Below are positions 9,358-17,246 of a stretch of DNA of 29,796 bases, one piece after another. The translations under genes were made by a program, and so were the position numbers. Every line of letters starts with the position of its first letter. Positions within the stretch are counted from its first letter, which is position 1. The notes below the pieces were generated by a model that had not been told where the DNA came from, ran no database searches, and saw nothing but the letters and a program-made list of their open reading frames with translations. Source of the DNA: Pseudopedobacter sp038237895 (lineage in GTDB: Bacteria > Bacteroidota > Bacteroidia > Sphingobacteriales > Sphingobacteriaceae). The stretch spans positions 1 through 29,796 of the forward strand of contig JBBRYE010000033.1 of the NCBI GenBank assembly GCA_038237895.1, in the 5' to 3' direction.

Positions 9358-9453
9358 ATAATTAAGTAATAAGTAATAGGTTTTAAGTAATAAGTTTATT
9401 GTAATACTTAAGACCTACCACTTATAACCTACAAACCTAAAACCCAACAAAAT
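9358..9453 (+). repeat. Bipartite low-complexity element, copy 2 (tldD1-tldE1 spacer)
   Basis: The whole tldD1-tldE1 gap is this element. 9358-9406 contains no C (units such as AAGTAATAGGTTTTAAG). 9413-9453 contains no G (ACCTACC, AACCTAC, AACCTAAAACCC) and runs into the ATG of tldE1 at 9452. The arms are imperfectly complementary, as in the copies at 1021-1276 and 19882-19992. Confidence 0.75.
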
Positions 9454-10768
9454 GGCAATTTTAACAAAACAACAAGCCCAAGATATATTAAAAAAAGTCC
9501 TTAGCTATTCTAAGTCAGACTCTTGCGAAATTAGTTTAAGAGGGTCTGACGGAGGTAACATCAGGTACGCCCGTAATGCAGTTTCTACAGCAGGGCAAAT
9601 CAGCACCATGAATTTATCTGTAAGTGCAACATTCGGAAAAAAGACAGGTTCTGCAAGTATCAATGAATTTGACGATGCTTCTTTAGAAAAAGTGGTAAAA
9701 AGGGCAGAGGAGCTAGCCATGTTAGCTCCAGAAAACCCAGAGTTTATGCCCTTATTAGGCCCTCAGGAATTTCCAGTCTCCCCAACATTCAACTCAAAAA
9801 CTGCTGCAATAACTCCAGATACCAGGGCAGAAATGGTTGGTCAGAGTTTAAAAGTAATTAAGGATGGAAAATTAGAAGGAGCGGGGTTTTTAGAAAACTC
9901 AACAAGCTTTAACGCTATCATGAATTCTAAAGGATTGTTTGCTTACAATACAGATACTAATGTTTCTTTTTCAGTAACGGTAAGAAATCAGGAAGGTACT
10001 GGCTCAGGTTATGTGAGCCAAAGTTTCAATAATCTGGATAAAATGGATACGCTGGCTTTAAGCAAAATAGCTGCTAGCAAAGCAAATGGTTCTGCTGCTG
10101 CAAAAGCAATAGAGCCAGGAAAATACACCGTTATTTTAGAGCCATTAGCAGCTTCAGACATTATAGAAAATATGTTTAGAGGTTTTGATGCCCGTAGTGC
10201 CGATGAAGGAAGAAGCTTTATGAGCAAGAAAGGGGGCGGAACTCGTTTAGGAGAGCAATTATTCTCTGAAAATGTAAACATCTACTCAGACCCAATGAAT
10301 CCTGATTTACCTTCTGCCACATGGAATGGTGATGGACAATTACTAAAGAAAACAAAATGGGTTGAAAACGGAGTGGTAAAAAACTTGGCTTATTCAAGAT
10401 ATTGGGCAGAACAAAAAGGAGTGGAACCAATTCCTTTCGGAAGAAGTTTTGTGATGGAAGGTGGTACACAATCATTAGAAGAATTAATTAAAGGCACAGA
10501 AAAAGGAATTTTGGTTACCCGTTTTTGGTATATCCGTTCTGTAGATCCTCAAACTTTATTATTGACAGGTTTAACCCGTGATGGTACTTTTTACATAGAA
10601 AACGGCGAAATTAAATTCCCAGTGAAAAACTTCCGTTTTAACGAAAGTCCAGTAATTATGCTGAACAATGTAGAAGCTTTAGGTAAACCTGTAAGAAGTG
10701 GGAATGTAATAATTCCTCCGATGAAAATCAGAGATTTTACTTTCACTTCATTGTCTGACGCGGTTTAA
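9452..10768 (+). CDS. pmbA: TldE/PmbA-family partner protein (copy 1)
   Basis: This 438-residue TldE (PmbA) homologue is the non-catalytic or substrate-handling partner that forms a heterodimer with TldD. The N-terminal region (KVLSYSKSDSCEISL, NIRYARNAVST) and the C-terminal TGLTRDGTFYIENGEIKFPVKNFRF are typical. At the position where TldD has HExxxH the protein reads FDARSADEGRSFMSKKGG, so the zinc motif is absent, as expected for TldE. It starts with MAILTKQQAQ and has no signal peptide, unlike its TldD neighbour. The start codon follows a G-free leader without a visible Shine-Dalgarno. A clear hairpin terminator follows the stop, closing the tldD1-tldE1 unit. Confidence 0.92.
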   Translation: MAILTKQQAQDILKKVLSYSKSDSCEISLRGSDGGNIRYARNAVSTAGQISTMNLSVSATFGKKTGSASINEFDDASLEKVVKRAEELAMLAPENPEFMPLLGPQEFPVSPTFNSKTAAITPDTRAEMVGQSLKVIKDGKLEGAGFLENSTSFNAIMNSKGLFAYNTDTNVSFSVTVRNQEGTGSGYVSQSFNNLDKMDTLALSKIAASKANGSAAAKAIEPGKYTVILEPLAASDIIENMFRGFDARSADEGRSFMSKKGGGTRLGEQLFSENVNIYSDPMNPDLPSATWNGDGQLLKKTKWVENGVVKNLAYSRYWAEQKGVEPIPFGRSFVMEGGTQSLEELIKGTEKGILVTRFWYIRSVDPQTLLLTGLTRDGTFYIENGEIKFPVKNFRFNESPVIMLNNVEALGKPVRSGNVIIPPMKIRDFTFTSLSDAV

Positions 10769-10777
10769 GGTTGATAT

Positions 10778-10818
10778 TGTGATTTGACAGTTTGGCTGTC
10801 AAATCACAGTTTTAATTT
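10778..10818 (+). terminator. Rho-independent terminator after tldE1
   Basis: There is a perfect 13-bp stem: TGTGATTTGACAG (10778-10790), loop TTTGG, CTGTCAAATCACA (10796-10808), followed by GTTTTAATTT. It lies 9 nt after the tldE1 stop and before the toxin-antitoxin genes, so the two units are transcriptionally separate. Confidence 0.9.
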
Positions 10819-10863
10819 ACCTTTTAATTACTTATATTAGATTATCAAATAAATATTTCAATC

Positions 10864-11118
10864 ATGATAAAGGGAACTATTTTTCCGAAAAATAATGAGG
10901 ATTTAACGATTAGACTTCCAAATAAATATCTAAATAAAGAGGTTGAATTTATTGTTTATGTAAAAGAAGACATAGAAATCAAAGAATCAGATATTGAGGA
11001 GGTTAATGATTTAGATAATAAACCATACATCGAACGACTTTCTATTGCATCATTTAATGATATTTGGGAAACTTCAGAAAACGAACATTGGGATAAATTT
11101 TTAGCATCAAAAATTTAA
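10864..11118 (+). CDS. Putative antitoxin partner of MazF-like toxin
   Basis: This is a small acidic protein of 84 residues with a short beta-rich N-terminal half (MIKGTIFPKN, LTIRLPNKYLNKEVEFIVYV) and an acidic, probably disordered C-terminal half ending FNDIWETSENEHWDKFL. That is the usual build of type II antitoxins: a DNA-binding or dimerising N-terminus and a toxin-wrapping tail. It is assigned by position: its stop is directly followed by the ATG of a MazF/PemK-type toxin with no gap. I do not recognise a named antitoxin family. It begins a new transcription unit after the tldE1 terminator and likely represses its own operon. Confidence 0.75.
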   Translation: MIKGTIFPKNNEDLTIRLPNKYLNKEVEFIVYVKEDIEIKESDIEEVNDLDNKPYIERLSIASFNDIWETSENEHWDKFLASKI

Positions 11119-11463
11119 ATGTACAACCAAGGAGATATTGTAATTGTAAATTATCCTTTTTCTGATGACTTTAAAAAGTCGAAGTTAAGACCTGCCATTG
11201 TAATTTCAAATCAAATTTCAAATAGTCTAGATAATGATTTACTAATATGTCCTATTACAACTTCGATAAGAGAATCAGCTTTTTCTTTCTTTATTAATGA
11301 AAATGATATTACGGATCCATTACCTAGAAATAGTGAAATCCGTTGTAATAAAATTGCAACCATCAGAGCTACACTGATAATAAACAAAATTTCATCTATA
11401 AAATCAAACGCATTAAATAAGGTATTGTTAATAATTCAAGGCGTTTTTAATCCACAAAATTGA
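11119..11463 (+). CDS. MazF/PemK-family endoribonuclease toxin
   Basis: This 114-residue MazF/PemK (CcdB-fold) toxin has the family N-terminus: the GDIVIVNYPFSD element followed by LRPAIVISN, then a LLICPIT strand and a RCNKIATI segment. Such proteins cut mRNA at short sequences when released from the antitoxin. The ATG abuts the antitoxin stop. The gene ends in CCA-CAA-AAT-TGA. The TGA overlaps the TTG start of tldD2 at 11460 by 3 nt, so toxin and protease genes are physically coupled. The cassette sits between tldE1 and tldD2 and may have been inserted there. Confidence 0.9.
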   Translation: MYNQGDIVIVNYPFSDDFKKSKLRPAIVISNQISNSLDNDLLICPITTSIRESAFSFFINENDITDPLPRNSEIRCNKIATIRATLIINKISSIKSNALNKVLLIIQGVFNPQN

Positions 11464-13100
11464 AAAGAAGAAACTTTTTATATTTAACAGGAGTTGGTGC
11501 CGGAGCTGTCCTGATGCCAAACCTTTCCGTTTTTGGAAATCCAATCTCGATTGAAGAAGCTTTAACTCCAGTTGATGCGGCTTTAAAGAAAAAAATGGCA
11601 GATATCGCATTGAACAAAGCGAAATCTTTAGGCGCAACTTATACCGATGTGCGTATTGGAAGATATTTGAACCAAGTGGTGTCCACACGTGAAACCCGGG
11701 TACAAAATATTGCCAATACAGAATCTTACGGAATGGGAATCCGTGTAATTGCCAATGGCTGTTGGGGTTTTGCGGCTACCAATTTATTGGATGACGCCAG
11801 TATTGCCAAAGCCGCAGAATTAGCGGTTGCCATTGCCAAAGGAAATTCAAAATTGTCTACCGAGCCTGTTCAGCTTGCGCCACAAAAAGGTTATGGCGAA
11901 GTAAGCTGGAAAACGCCTATTGAGAAAAATGCTTTCGAAGTTCCTATCAAAGAAAAAGTAGATTTATTATTGGGCGTAAATGCTGCTGCCATGGCTACGG
12001 GAGCCAAATTTGTAAACTCAAATGTATTTGTGGTAAACGAGCAGAAATACTTTGCGTCTTCGGATGGTTCTTATATCGACCAGGATATACATCGCATCTG
12101 GCCTACATTCACGGTGACTAAAGTAGATGCCAAAGGAGGGAAATTTGAAACTCGTGATGCGTTAAGTGCGCCTATGGGAATGGGTTATGAATATTTGATT
12201 CCGAAAGAAGAAGAGAAAATAAAAGGTGGCTCCGTAACGATGTACAAGAAACGTTACGACATTTTAGAAGATGTGAAAGAAGCGGCTAAACATGTTGAGG
12301 AAAAATTGAAAGCAAAGCCAGTTGAACCCGGAAAGTATGATTTGATTTTAGATCCAACCCATCTTTTCTTAACCATTCATGAATCTGTTGGGCACCCCAC
12401 AGAGCTGGATCGGGTTTTAGGTTATGAAGCCAATTATGCAGGTACTAGCTTCCTTACTTTGGATAAATGGGAAAGTAAGAAATTTAATTTCGGTAGTGCT
12501 GAGGTGAATATTTTGGCGGATAAATTACAGGCCGGTTCTTTAGGTGCCGTAGGTTATGATGATGAAGGAGTGAAATGTGGGCAATGGGATATCATTAAAG
12601 ATGGGATTTTGGTGAATTACCAAACCATCAGAGACCAGGCGCATATTTTAGGTTTAAAAGCTTCGCAAGGTTGCTGCTATGCCGATAGTTGGGACAGTGT
12701 TCAGTTCCAGAGAATGCCAAATGTTTCTTTAAAAGCCGGTACAAAACCCATGACAGCTGCCGAAATGGTAAAAGGAGTAAAAAAAGGGATTTACATGTTT
12801 GGTCGTAATTCTTACTCTATCGATCAGCAGCGATATAATTTCCAGTTTAGCGCCCAGCTAGCTTATGAAGTAAAAGACGGCGAGATTATAGGCATGTTAA
12901 AAGATGCTGCTTACCAAGCCAATACCCAGGAATTCTGGAACTCTTGCGTACAACGTTGCGATGAAAAAGATTTCCGTTTGGGAGGTACTTTCCGTGATGG
13001 AAAAGGGCAACCTAGTCAGGTGAGTGCGGTTTCGCATGGTTCTTCAACTACCAGATTTAATGGAGTAAATGTGATTAATACGGGTAGGAAGATCGGGTAA
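11460..13100 (+). CDS. tldD: TldD-family metalloprotease with twin-arginine signal (copy 2), TTG start
   Basis: This is a 546-residue TldD paralogue aligned end to end with copies 1 and 3. It has HESVGH at 307-312, the QGCCY and SCVQRC cysteine sites, and the C-terminal SHGSSTTRFNGVNVINTGRK. The N-terminus MKRRNFLYLTG is a good twin-arginine motif (RRxFL) followed by a hydrophobic stretch to about residue 25. The start is TTG at 11460; the exact match of the N-terminus to copy 1 supports it. The next in-frame ATG would remove the signal. The start codon lies in the toxin stop (TTGA). No tldE follows; a GC-richer repeat and a ParB-like gene come next. By eye it uses more GC-ending codons than the other copies, so its history may differ. 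Confidence 0.92.
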   Translation: MKRRNFLYLTGVGAGAVLMPNLSVFGNPISIEEALTPVDAALKKKMADIALNKAKSLGATYTDVRIGRYLNQVVSTRETRVQNIANTESYGMGIRVIANGCWGFAATNLLDDASIAKAAELAVAIAKGNSKLSTEPVQLAPQKGYGEVSWKTPIEKNAFEVPIKEKVDLLLGVNAAAMATGAKFVNSNVFVVNEQKYFASSDGSYIDQDIHRIWPTFTVTKVDAKGGKFETRDALSAPMGMGYEYLIPKEEEKIKGGSVTMYKKRYDILEDVKEAAKHVEEKLKAKPVEPGKYDLILDPTHLFLTIHESVGHPTELDRVLGYEANYAGTSFLTLDKWESKKFNFGSAEVNILADKLQAGSLGAVGYDDEGVKCGQWDIIKDGILVNYQTIRDQAHILGLKASQGCCYADSWDSVQFQRMPNVSLKAGTKPMTAAEMVKGVKKGIYMFGRNSYSIDQQRYNFQFSAQLAYEVKDGEIIGMLKDAAYQANTQEFWNSCVQRCDEKDFRLGGTFRDGKGQPSQVSAVSHGSSTTRFNGVNVINTGRKIG

Positions 13101-13110
13101 AATAATTAGG

Positions 13111-13200
13111 AGGGCGTTTTAACACGCTCTACGCTATATCTTCATGCCCGCCAGCTGGCGGACATAAAGGATGCCGCTTCAATCGTTAACGCGGAAACTT
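13111..13200. repeat. GC-richer dispersed palindromic repeat
   Basis: This element contains a hairpin AGGGCGT-TTTAAC-ACGCTCT (13111-13130, one G-U) and a perfect 14-bp palindrome CCGCCAGCTGGCGG (13148-13161). A tail with GTTAAC near 13184-13190 follows. GGGCGTTTTAACACG (13112-13126) recurs exactly at 26122-26136. Its GC content stands out from the surroundings. It resembles dispersed intergenic repeats of Pedobacter-like genomes (recollection, not searched). It starts 11 nt after tldD2 and may act as the transcript end. Confidence 0.65.
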
Positions 13201-13296
13201 TTTGGAGCTTAAGTTAAATTTTGTTTGTGTATTTAGGTTTTATGAAATTTGATTATTAAGTTTATATAATCTCACTTTGATTAATAAATCTCTCTC

Positions 13297-14739
13297 ATGT
13301 CAAAAAATGTAAAACTCGAGGTTAAAAAACTAACTTTAGATTTAAAAAATTTTAGAACCCTCCCGCAAAAAAACGAGTTGGATGCAATTAATGCGATGAT
13401 TTCTATTTCTCCTGATAGATTTTTCGCAGTTCTAGATAGTATTCTTGATGAAGGTTACGCCCCTACTGAAAATATTATAGTTTTAGAGGAGAATTCAAAA
13501 AATGTGGTTAAAGAAGGAAATCGCCGGATTGCGTGTCTAAAAATAATTCATGGTGAATATTCTTTATCTGAATTTAACATCCCTAAAGTCTTAACGGATA
13601 AAATCACTTCTTTGCTACCATTATGGAAGAAAGAAAATTCAACTGTACCTTGTATTGTCTATTCAAAGGCAGAAGAGGACAAAGCTGATCGTGTAGTTTC
13701 ATTAACACATGGAAAAGGTGAAAAAGCAAATCGAGAAAAATGGAGTTCTGTTGCGACAGCAAGGCATAATCGGGATGCAAAAGGAACAGCCGAACCTGCA
13801 TTAGATTTATTAGAAAATTATTTACTTTCAGGAAATAATTTAACAAATCAACAGAAGGAAAGATGGTCTGGTGATTATCCAATTACTGTTCTACATGAGG
13901 CTATTAGATTGATATATCAGAGATTAGGCTATTCTACAATTGCAGATTTAATTAATGACTATCCTAAAGTCAAAAACATCAATAATATTGAGGAAATGCT
14001 GAGAGATATTGGTCTGGAGTTATTGCAATTTAAGACAATTAGAGATACCCATACTGACTTTGGGTTGTTGTACGGAGTTGCACCCATTGTTGTGCCAACA
14101 CCACCTGTGCCTCCAACACCACCTGTGCCTCTAACACCACCGCCGGCTCCACCCGCACCAACGCCGGCACTTATAACGCTACCTGTGCCTGCAACGGCGT
14201 CAATTGGAACTGGTAATGGGAACCCTAATCCAAACCCTGCAACCATTCCTCCTGCAACACCACCACCGCCAGCTTTTGCTATTAATGACCCTCGCAGGGT
14301 TACTGTAATGTTAAAAAAGTTTGCTCCTAGCGGTAATCGCGATAAAATAGTTACTCTTAAGGATGAAATTTTAAACTTAAATATTAAAAAAAATCCAATC
14401 GCTTTTTGTTTTTTACTAAGAAGTATGTTTGAAATTTCAGCAAAGGCATATTGTTCTGATAATATTTTACCAACAACCAAAACGACTAAGAATGGACAAC
14501 AAGATAAATCACTTCTTGAACTTTTAAAGGAGGTTACTAAACACCTAACAAATAATAATGCAAACAAACCTATAGTAAAAGTCTTACATGGAGCACTTAC
14601 TGAATTATCAAAGTCAACAGGGATTTTATCTGTAACATCTATGAATAATTTAGTCCATAATCCTTCGTTTTCCGTTGTACCTTCCGATATTTGCACTATG
14701 TTTGGAAATGTCTATCCACTTTTAGAATATATGAACTGA
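13297..14739 (+). CDS. ParB/Srx-like N-terminal domain protein with proline-rich linker
   Basis: This 480-residue protein appears to have three parts. Residues 1 to about 125 look like a ParB/sulfiredoxin-type domain, with the hallmark EGNRRIACLK (73-82) preceded by a VVKEG strand. Residues 126-260 are mainly helical. Residues 262-326 are an extended proline-rich linker (repeats of PTPPVP, then NPNPNP), partly coded by an 18-nt tandem repeat. Residues 330-480 form a helical C-terminal domain with FLLRSMFEISAKAYC and the ending LVHNPSFSVVPSD, which faintly resembles HEPN-like domains, but this is not certain. The stop is 1 nt from the start of an adenine methyltransferase gene, so they form one unit. 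ParB/Srx domains bind DNA and some hydrolyse nucleotides or cut DNA. The function here is unknown; defence or methylation control is inferred. Confidence 0.7.
   Translation: MSKNVKLEVKKLTLDLKNFRTLPQKNELDAINAMISISPDRFFAVLDSILDEGYAPTENIIVLEENSKNVVKEGNRRIACLKIIHGEYSLSEFNIPKVLTDKITSLLPLWKKENSTVPCIVYSKAEEDKADRVVSLTHGKGEKANREKWSSVATARHNRDAKGTAEPALDLLENYLLSGNNLTNQQKERWSGDYPITVLHEAIRLIYQRLGYSTIADLINDYPKVKNINNIEEMLRDIGLELLQFKTIRDTHTDFGLLYGVAPIVVPTPPVPPTPPVPLTPPPAPPAPTPALITLPVPATASIGTGNGNPNPNPATIPPATPPPPAFAINDPRRVTVMLKKFAPSGNRDKIVTLKDEILNLNIKKNPIAFCFLLRSMFEISAKAYCSDNILPTTKTTKNGQQDKSLLELLKEVTKHLTNNNANKPIVKVLHGALTELSKSTGILSVTSMNNLVHNPSFSVVPSDICTMFGNVYPLLEYMN
14095..14145 (+). repeat. 18-nt tandem repeat coding the proline-rich linker
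   Basis: CCAACACCACCTGTGCCT occurs twice in tandem (14095-14112 and 14113-14130), followed by a third, degenerate unit beginning CTAACACCACCG. Each unit codes six residues (PTPPVP). The number of units may vary between strains by slippage without breaking the frame. Confidence 0.85.
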
Positions 14740-14740
14740 T

Positions 14741-15622
14741 ATGAGTCAATTTAAAACACCTTTACGCTATCCTGGCGGAAAACAGAGATTGACCCCCTTT
14801 ATTCATGAGCTATTATTAGAAAACCAAATTACTGGTCATTATTGCGAGCCTTATGCAGGTGGAGCTGGCGTTGCGATGGAATTGCTTTTAACCAAAAAAG
14901 TTAATCATGTACATTTAAATGATAGTGACTTCGGTATCTATGCTTTTTGGTATTCAGTTTTAAATTTTACTGAAGATTTTTGTAGGCTAATAACCAATGC
15001 ATCACTGACAGTAGAAGAATGGAGAAAAAGACAGGTAATAGTTCGACTTGGTAATAGAGAAGACATACTTGAACTTGGTTTTAGCATATTCTATTTAAAT
15101 AGGTGTAATCGATCTGGAGTTTTATCAGCAGGAGTTATTGGTGGTCTTAATCAAAATGGAAATTACAAAATGGATGCTCGATTTTCAAGGAATGATTTAA
15201 TTCGTAGAATTGAAACTATTTCTATTTTTAAGGATAATATTACTATTACGAATTTTGATGCTGAAACTTATATCGAAAATTATATACCAAACCTACCATT
15301 AAATACTTTAATATATCTTGACCCACCCTATTATGAAAAAGGAAGTCAGCTATATTTAAACGCTTACAAAAAAGATGACCATAAAAGAATTGCCAGAGTT
15401 ATCCAAAACTTAACATCACATAAATGGATACTTTCGTATGATGGAGTGCAAGATATCGTAGATTTATATAAGAATAAAAGGCATTTTCTTTATGATCTAC
15501 AATATACTGCTGCAAAAGTATATAAGGGGAAAGAGATTTTTATATTTAGCGATGAGGTTGCACTACCTCAGAAATGCTCTTTAAAACATATTGCTGAGGG
15601 CATTAAACAATTAGTTTATTAG
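14741..15622 (+). CDS. D12-class (Dam-like) adenine-N6 DNA methyltransferase
   Basis: This 293-residue D12-class DNA adenine methyltransferase has RYPGGK (9-14), the AdoMet-binding EPYAGGAG (36-43), LNDSD (59-63), FYLNRCNRSGV (117-127) and the catalytic DPPY (194-197) inside IYLDPPYYEKGS. The motif order is that of the Dam/alpha group. It transfers a methyl group from AdoMet to adenine in a short DNA site; the site cannot be read from sequence. It is probably co-translated with the ParB/Srx-like gene ending 1 nt upstream. No restriction endonuclease gene is visible nearby, so it is either orphan or works with the ParB-like protein. The gene looks more AT-rich than tldD2 beside it, suggesting separate acquisition. 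Confidence 0.92.
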   Translation: MSQFKTPLRYPGGKQRLTPFIHELLLENQITGHYCEPYAGGAGVAMELLLTKKVNHVHLNDSDFGIYAFWYSVLNFTEDFCRLITNASLTVEEWRKRQVIVRLGNREDILELGFSIFYLNRCNRSGVLSAGVIGGLNQNGNYKMDARFSRNDLIRRIETISIFKDNITITNFDAETYIENYIPNLPLNTLIYLDPPYYEKGSQLYLNAYKKDDHKRIARVIQNLTSHKWILSYDGVQDIVDLYKNKRHFLYDLQYTAAKVYKGKEIFIFSDEVALPQKCSLKHIAEGIKQLVY

Positions 15623-15770
15623 TTTTCCCAAATTAGCTTGTGTGTTTTAAAGGTTAACTGAAAACTAAATATGAAAATCAATACACTTTCCTGCAATTAA
15701 AACCAGATATCAAGTTAATTCAAGTTTTTTGAAATTAGATAACAATGAGCCTAAATGAAAATAATCTAGC

Positions 15771-16073
15771 TTAATTATTATCTATTGTTTTTCTACTATT
15801 CAAATATTGGTCAATTAAATCATTTATATTCTGTTTTGCAATATCATCCATTCTACTTGTTACATAAACAAATTCTTCATTAACCATAGCACTGTATTTA
15901 AGTTTTTTACCATCTTTCTCTATTTCTTTCAATAGCGCATTAAAAAATTTCACACCAATGTTTTTCATCAAAATGGCATCAGAATGATTCAACCCTAGCA
16001 GCACTGTCATAGCATTATTCCCGAATTCATTCTGAATCCTTTCTATTTCTTTCAATTGTTCCTTAAAATCCAT
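15771..16073 (-). CDS. Small hypothetical helical protein
   Basis: This is an unrecognised protein of about 100 residues, charged (many Lys, Glu, Asp) and probably all helical, with no signal or membrane helix. The N-terminal part (FKEQLKEIERIQNEFG) could be a coiled coil. I chose the ATG at 16073; a TTG two codons upstream (16079) is possible. It converges with the methyltransferase gene on the other strand (148-nt gap) and lies in the accessory block. No function is assigned. Confidence 0.55.
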   Translation of the reverse strand: MDFKEQLKEIERIQNEFGNNAMTVLLGLNHSDAILMKNIGVKFFNALLKEIEKDGKKLKYSAMVNEEFVYVTSRMDDIAKQNINDLIDQYLNSRKTIDNN

Positions 16074-16177
16074 TCGCAAAAATAGTAGTAAATATTCCTA
16101 ATTCATCTTAAACTGATTTTGTGAACCAAAAGATTACTGAAACTTAAAATGAAAATAAGGACTTCATTCAGTATAAA

Positions 16178-17080
16178 TTAAGAAAAACTAGCACATCCTA
16201 ATTCAAGTTTATAACCCTTACCACGAATCACCACAATGTTGACACTAGAATCCAATTCCAATTTTTTTCTCAGTTTTGATATAAACATATCCAAGCTGCG
16301 TCCTACAATTACACCTTCATCTTCCCAAATTTCTTTTTGTAATCGGCTCCGTTCTATGGTCTTATTTGGAGATTGTGCGAAAATGAGCAATAAACGAGAT
16401 TCAGTTCCGGTCAATTCTATTGTTTCTCCATTTATATTCAGCTTTCTATTCTTTACATCAAATAACACCTTTCCTAAAGTGAATATATCGGTATCTTGAT
16501 TTTGAGGTAAGGTTTTTTTTGGTTTGGCCACTCTAAAAAATATAAACCCAATAAATGCTAAAATTGGCAAGCTGCCCAAAAGAAAACCATTTTTTACAAT
16601 AGTGATGCCTGATGCTTTAAATTTAATATTAATTAGGTAACATGCTGTGGGTTGCGTTCTTCCTACACAGGCAATAATATCATCTTTAATATTTTGGGAT
16701 ATTGCAAAACCATAAGTTATACTGCCATTGGCACAGTTCATTACATTAACTACATAATCACTAGCAAACGGATCATGGGCCAACAAACGGCTGGTTGTAT
16801 TTACCAGAGAATCCGATTGAAAAGTAAGCTCATTCTCAAAAGTGATCTGGTATTCATTTTCCGATATTTTCTTAATCGGAAGCACTCTAGATGTACTGTC
16901 TCCAGCTTGTAAGAGTATTTCATGTCCTATTCTGCGAAGCAAAACCTCTCTTCTGGCTATGTCAAAATCGTAACTGTCAAAACTAATGAAAGCCGCACAG
17001 GTTACCACAATGGATAAAAGCAAAATGGAACCAAAAAGGTATTTGCGTTTCCCTGAAAGTAAATTTAGGCTAACATCCAT
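16178..17080 (-). CDS. Membrane-bound regulator with C-terminal winged helix
   Basis: This 300-residue protein has a short cytoplasmic N-terminus, a membrane helix (about 14-33), an extracytoplasmic domain (about 34-165), a second membrane helix (about 166-183) and a cytoplasmic OmpR-type winged-helix DNA-binding domain at 198-294. Within the winged helix are FDVKNRKLNINGETIELTGTE, the recognition part GRSLDMFISKLRKKL and the wing RGKGYKL. The outer domain has three cysteines (116, 138, 147). This reverses the ToxR/CadC order, in which the winged helix is N-terminal. It is probably a one-component sensor that controls transcription from the membrane. It is divergent from the BNR-repeat gene with 166 nt between starts, making that gene a likely target. 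Confidence 0.85.
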   Translation of the reverse strand: MDVSLNLLSGKRKYLFGSILLLSIVVTCAAFISFDSYDFDIARREVLLRRIGHEILLQAGDSTSRVLPIKKISENEYQITFENELTFQSDSLVNTTSRLLAHDPFASDYVVNVMNCANGSITYGFAISQNIKDDIIACVGRTQPTACYLINIKFKASGITIVKNGFLLGSLPILAFIGFIFFRVAKPKKTLPQNQDTDIFTLGKVLFDVKNRKLNINGETIELTGTESRLLLIFAQSPNKTIERSRLQKEIWEDEGVIVGRSLDMFISKLRKKLELDSSVNIVVIRGKGYKLELGCASFS

Positions 17081-17246
17081 AAAGTCAATATTTTATTTAC
17101 AAAGTTTACATTTTTATTTACAATCCAAACTCATCAAGCCGAAAAATATTAAAGTAGGTTTGCTTCATCAATTTTGATAGGACAACGCACAATCTGATAA
17201 GTCCGCTAATTTACTAAACCATAGGTTTTAATTTAAACTAAAAAAA

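Noticed and set aside
9452..10768. TldE copy 1 as an active zinc protease
   Set aside because: HExxxH is missing at the equivalent position in both TldE copies.
13959..14696. Long antisense open frame rich in Gly and Val opposite the ParB-like gene
   Set aside because: Its glycine-rich part is just the complement of the proline-rich repeat; the plus-strand frame has recognisable motifs and is coupled to the methyltransferase.
13297..15622. Classical type II restriction-modification system
   Set aside because: The methyltransferase is clear, but the partner shows a ParB-like domain and no recognised restriction nuclease motif (PD-ExK, HNH).
15619..15667. Terminator for the methyltransferase gene (TTAGTTTTC pairing with GAAAACTAA)
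   Set aside because: The 9-bp stem encloses a loop of about 30 nt and has no U-run, so it is weak evidence.
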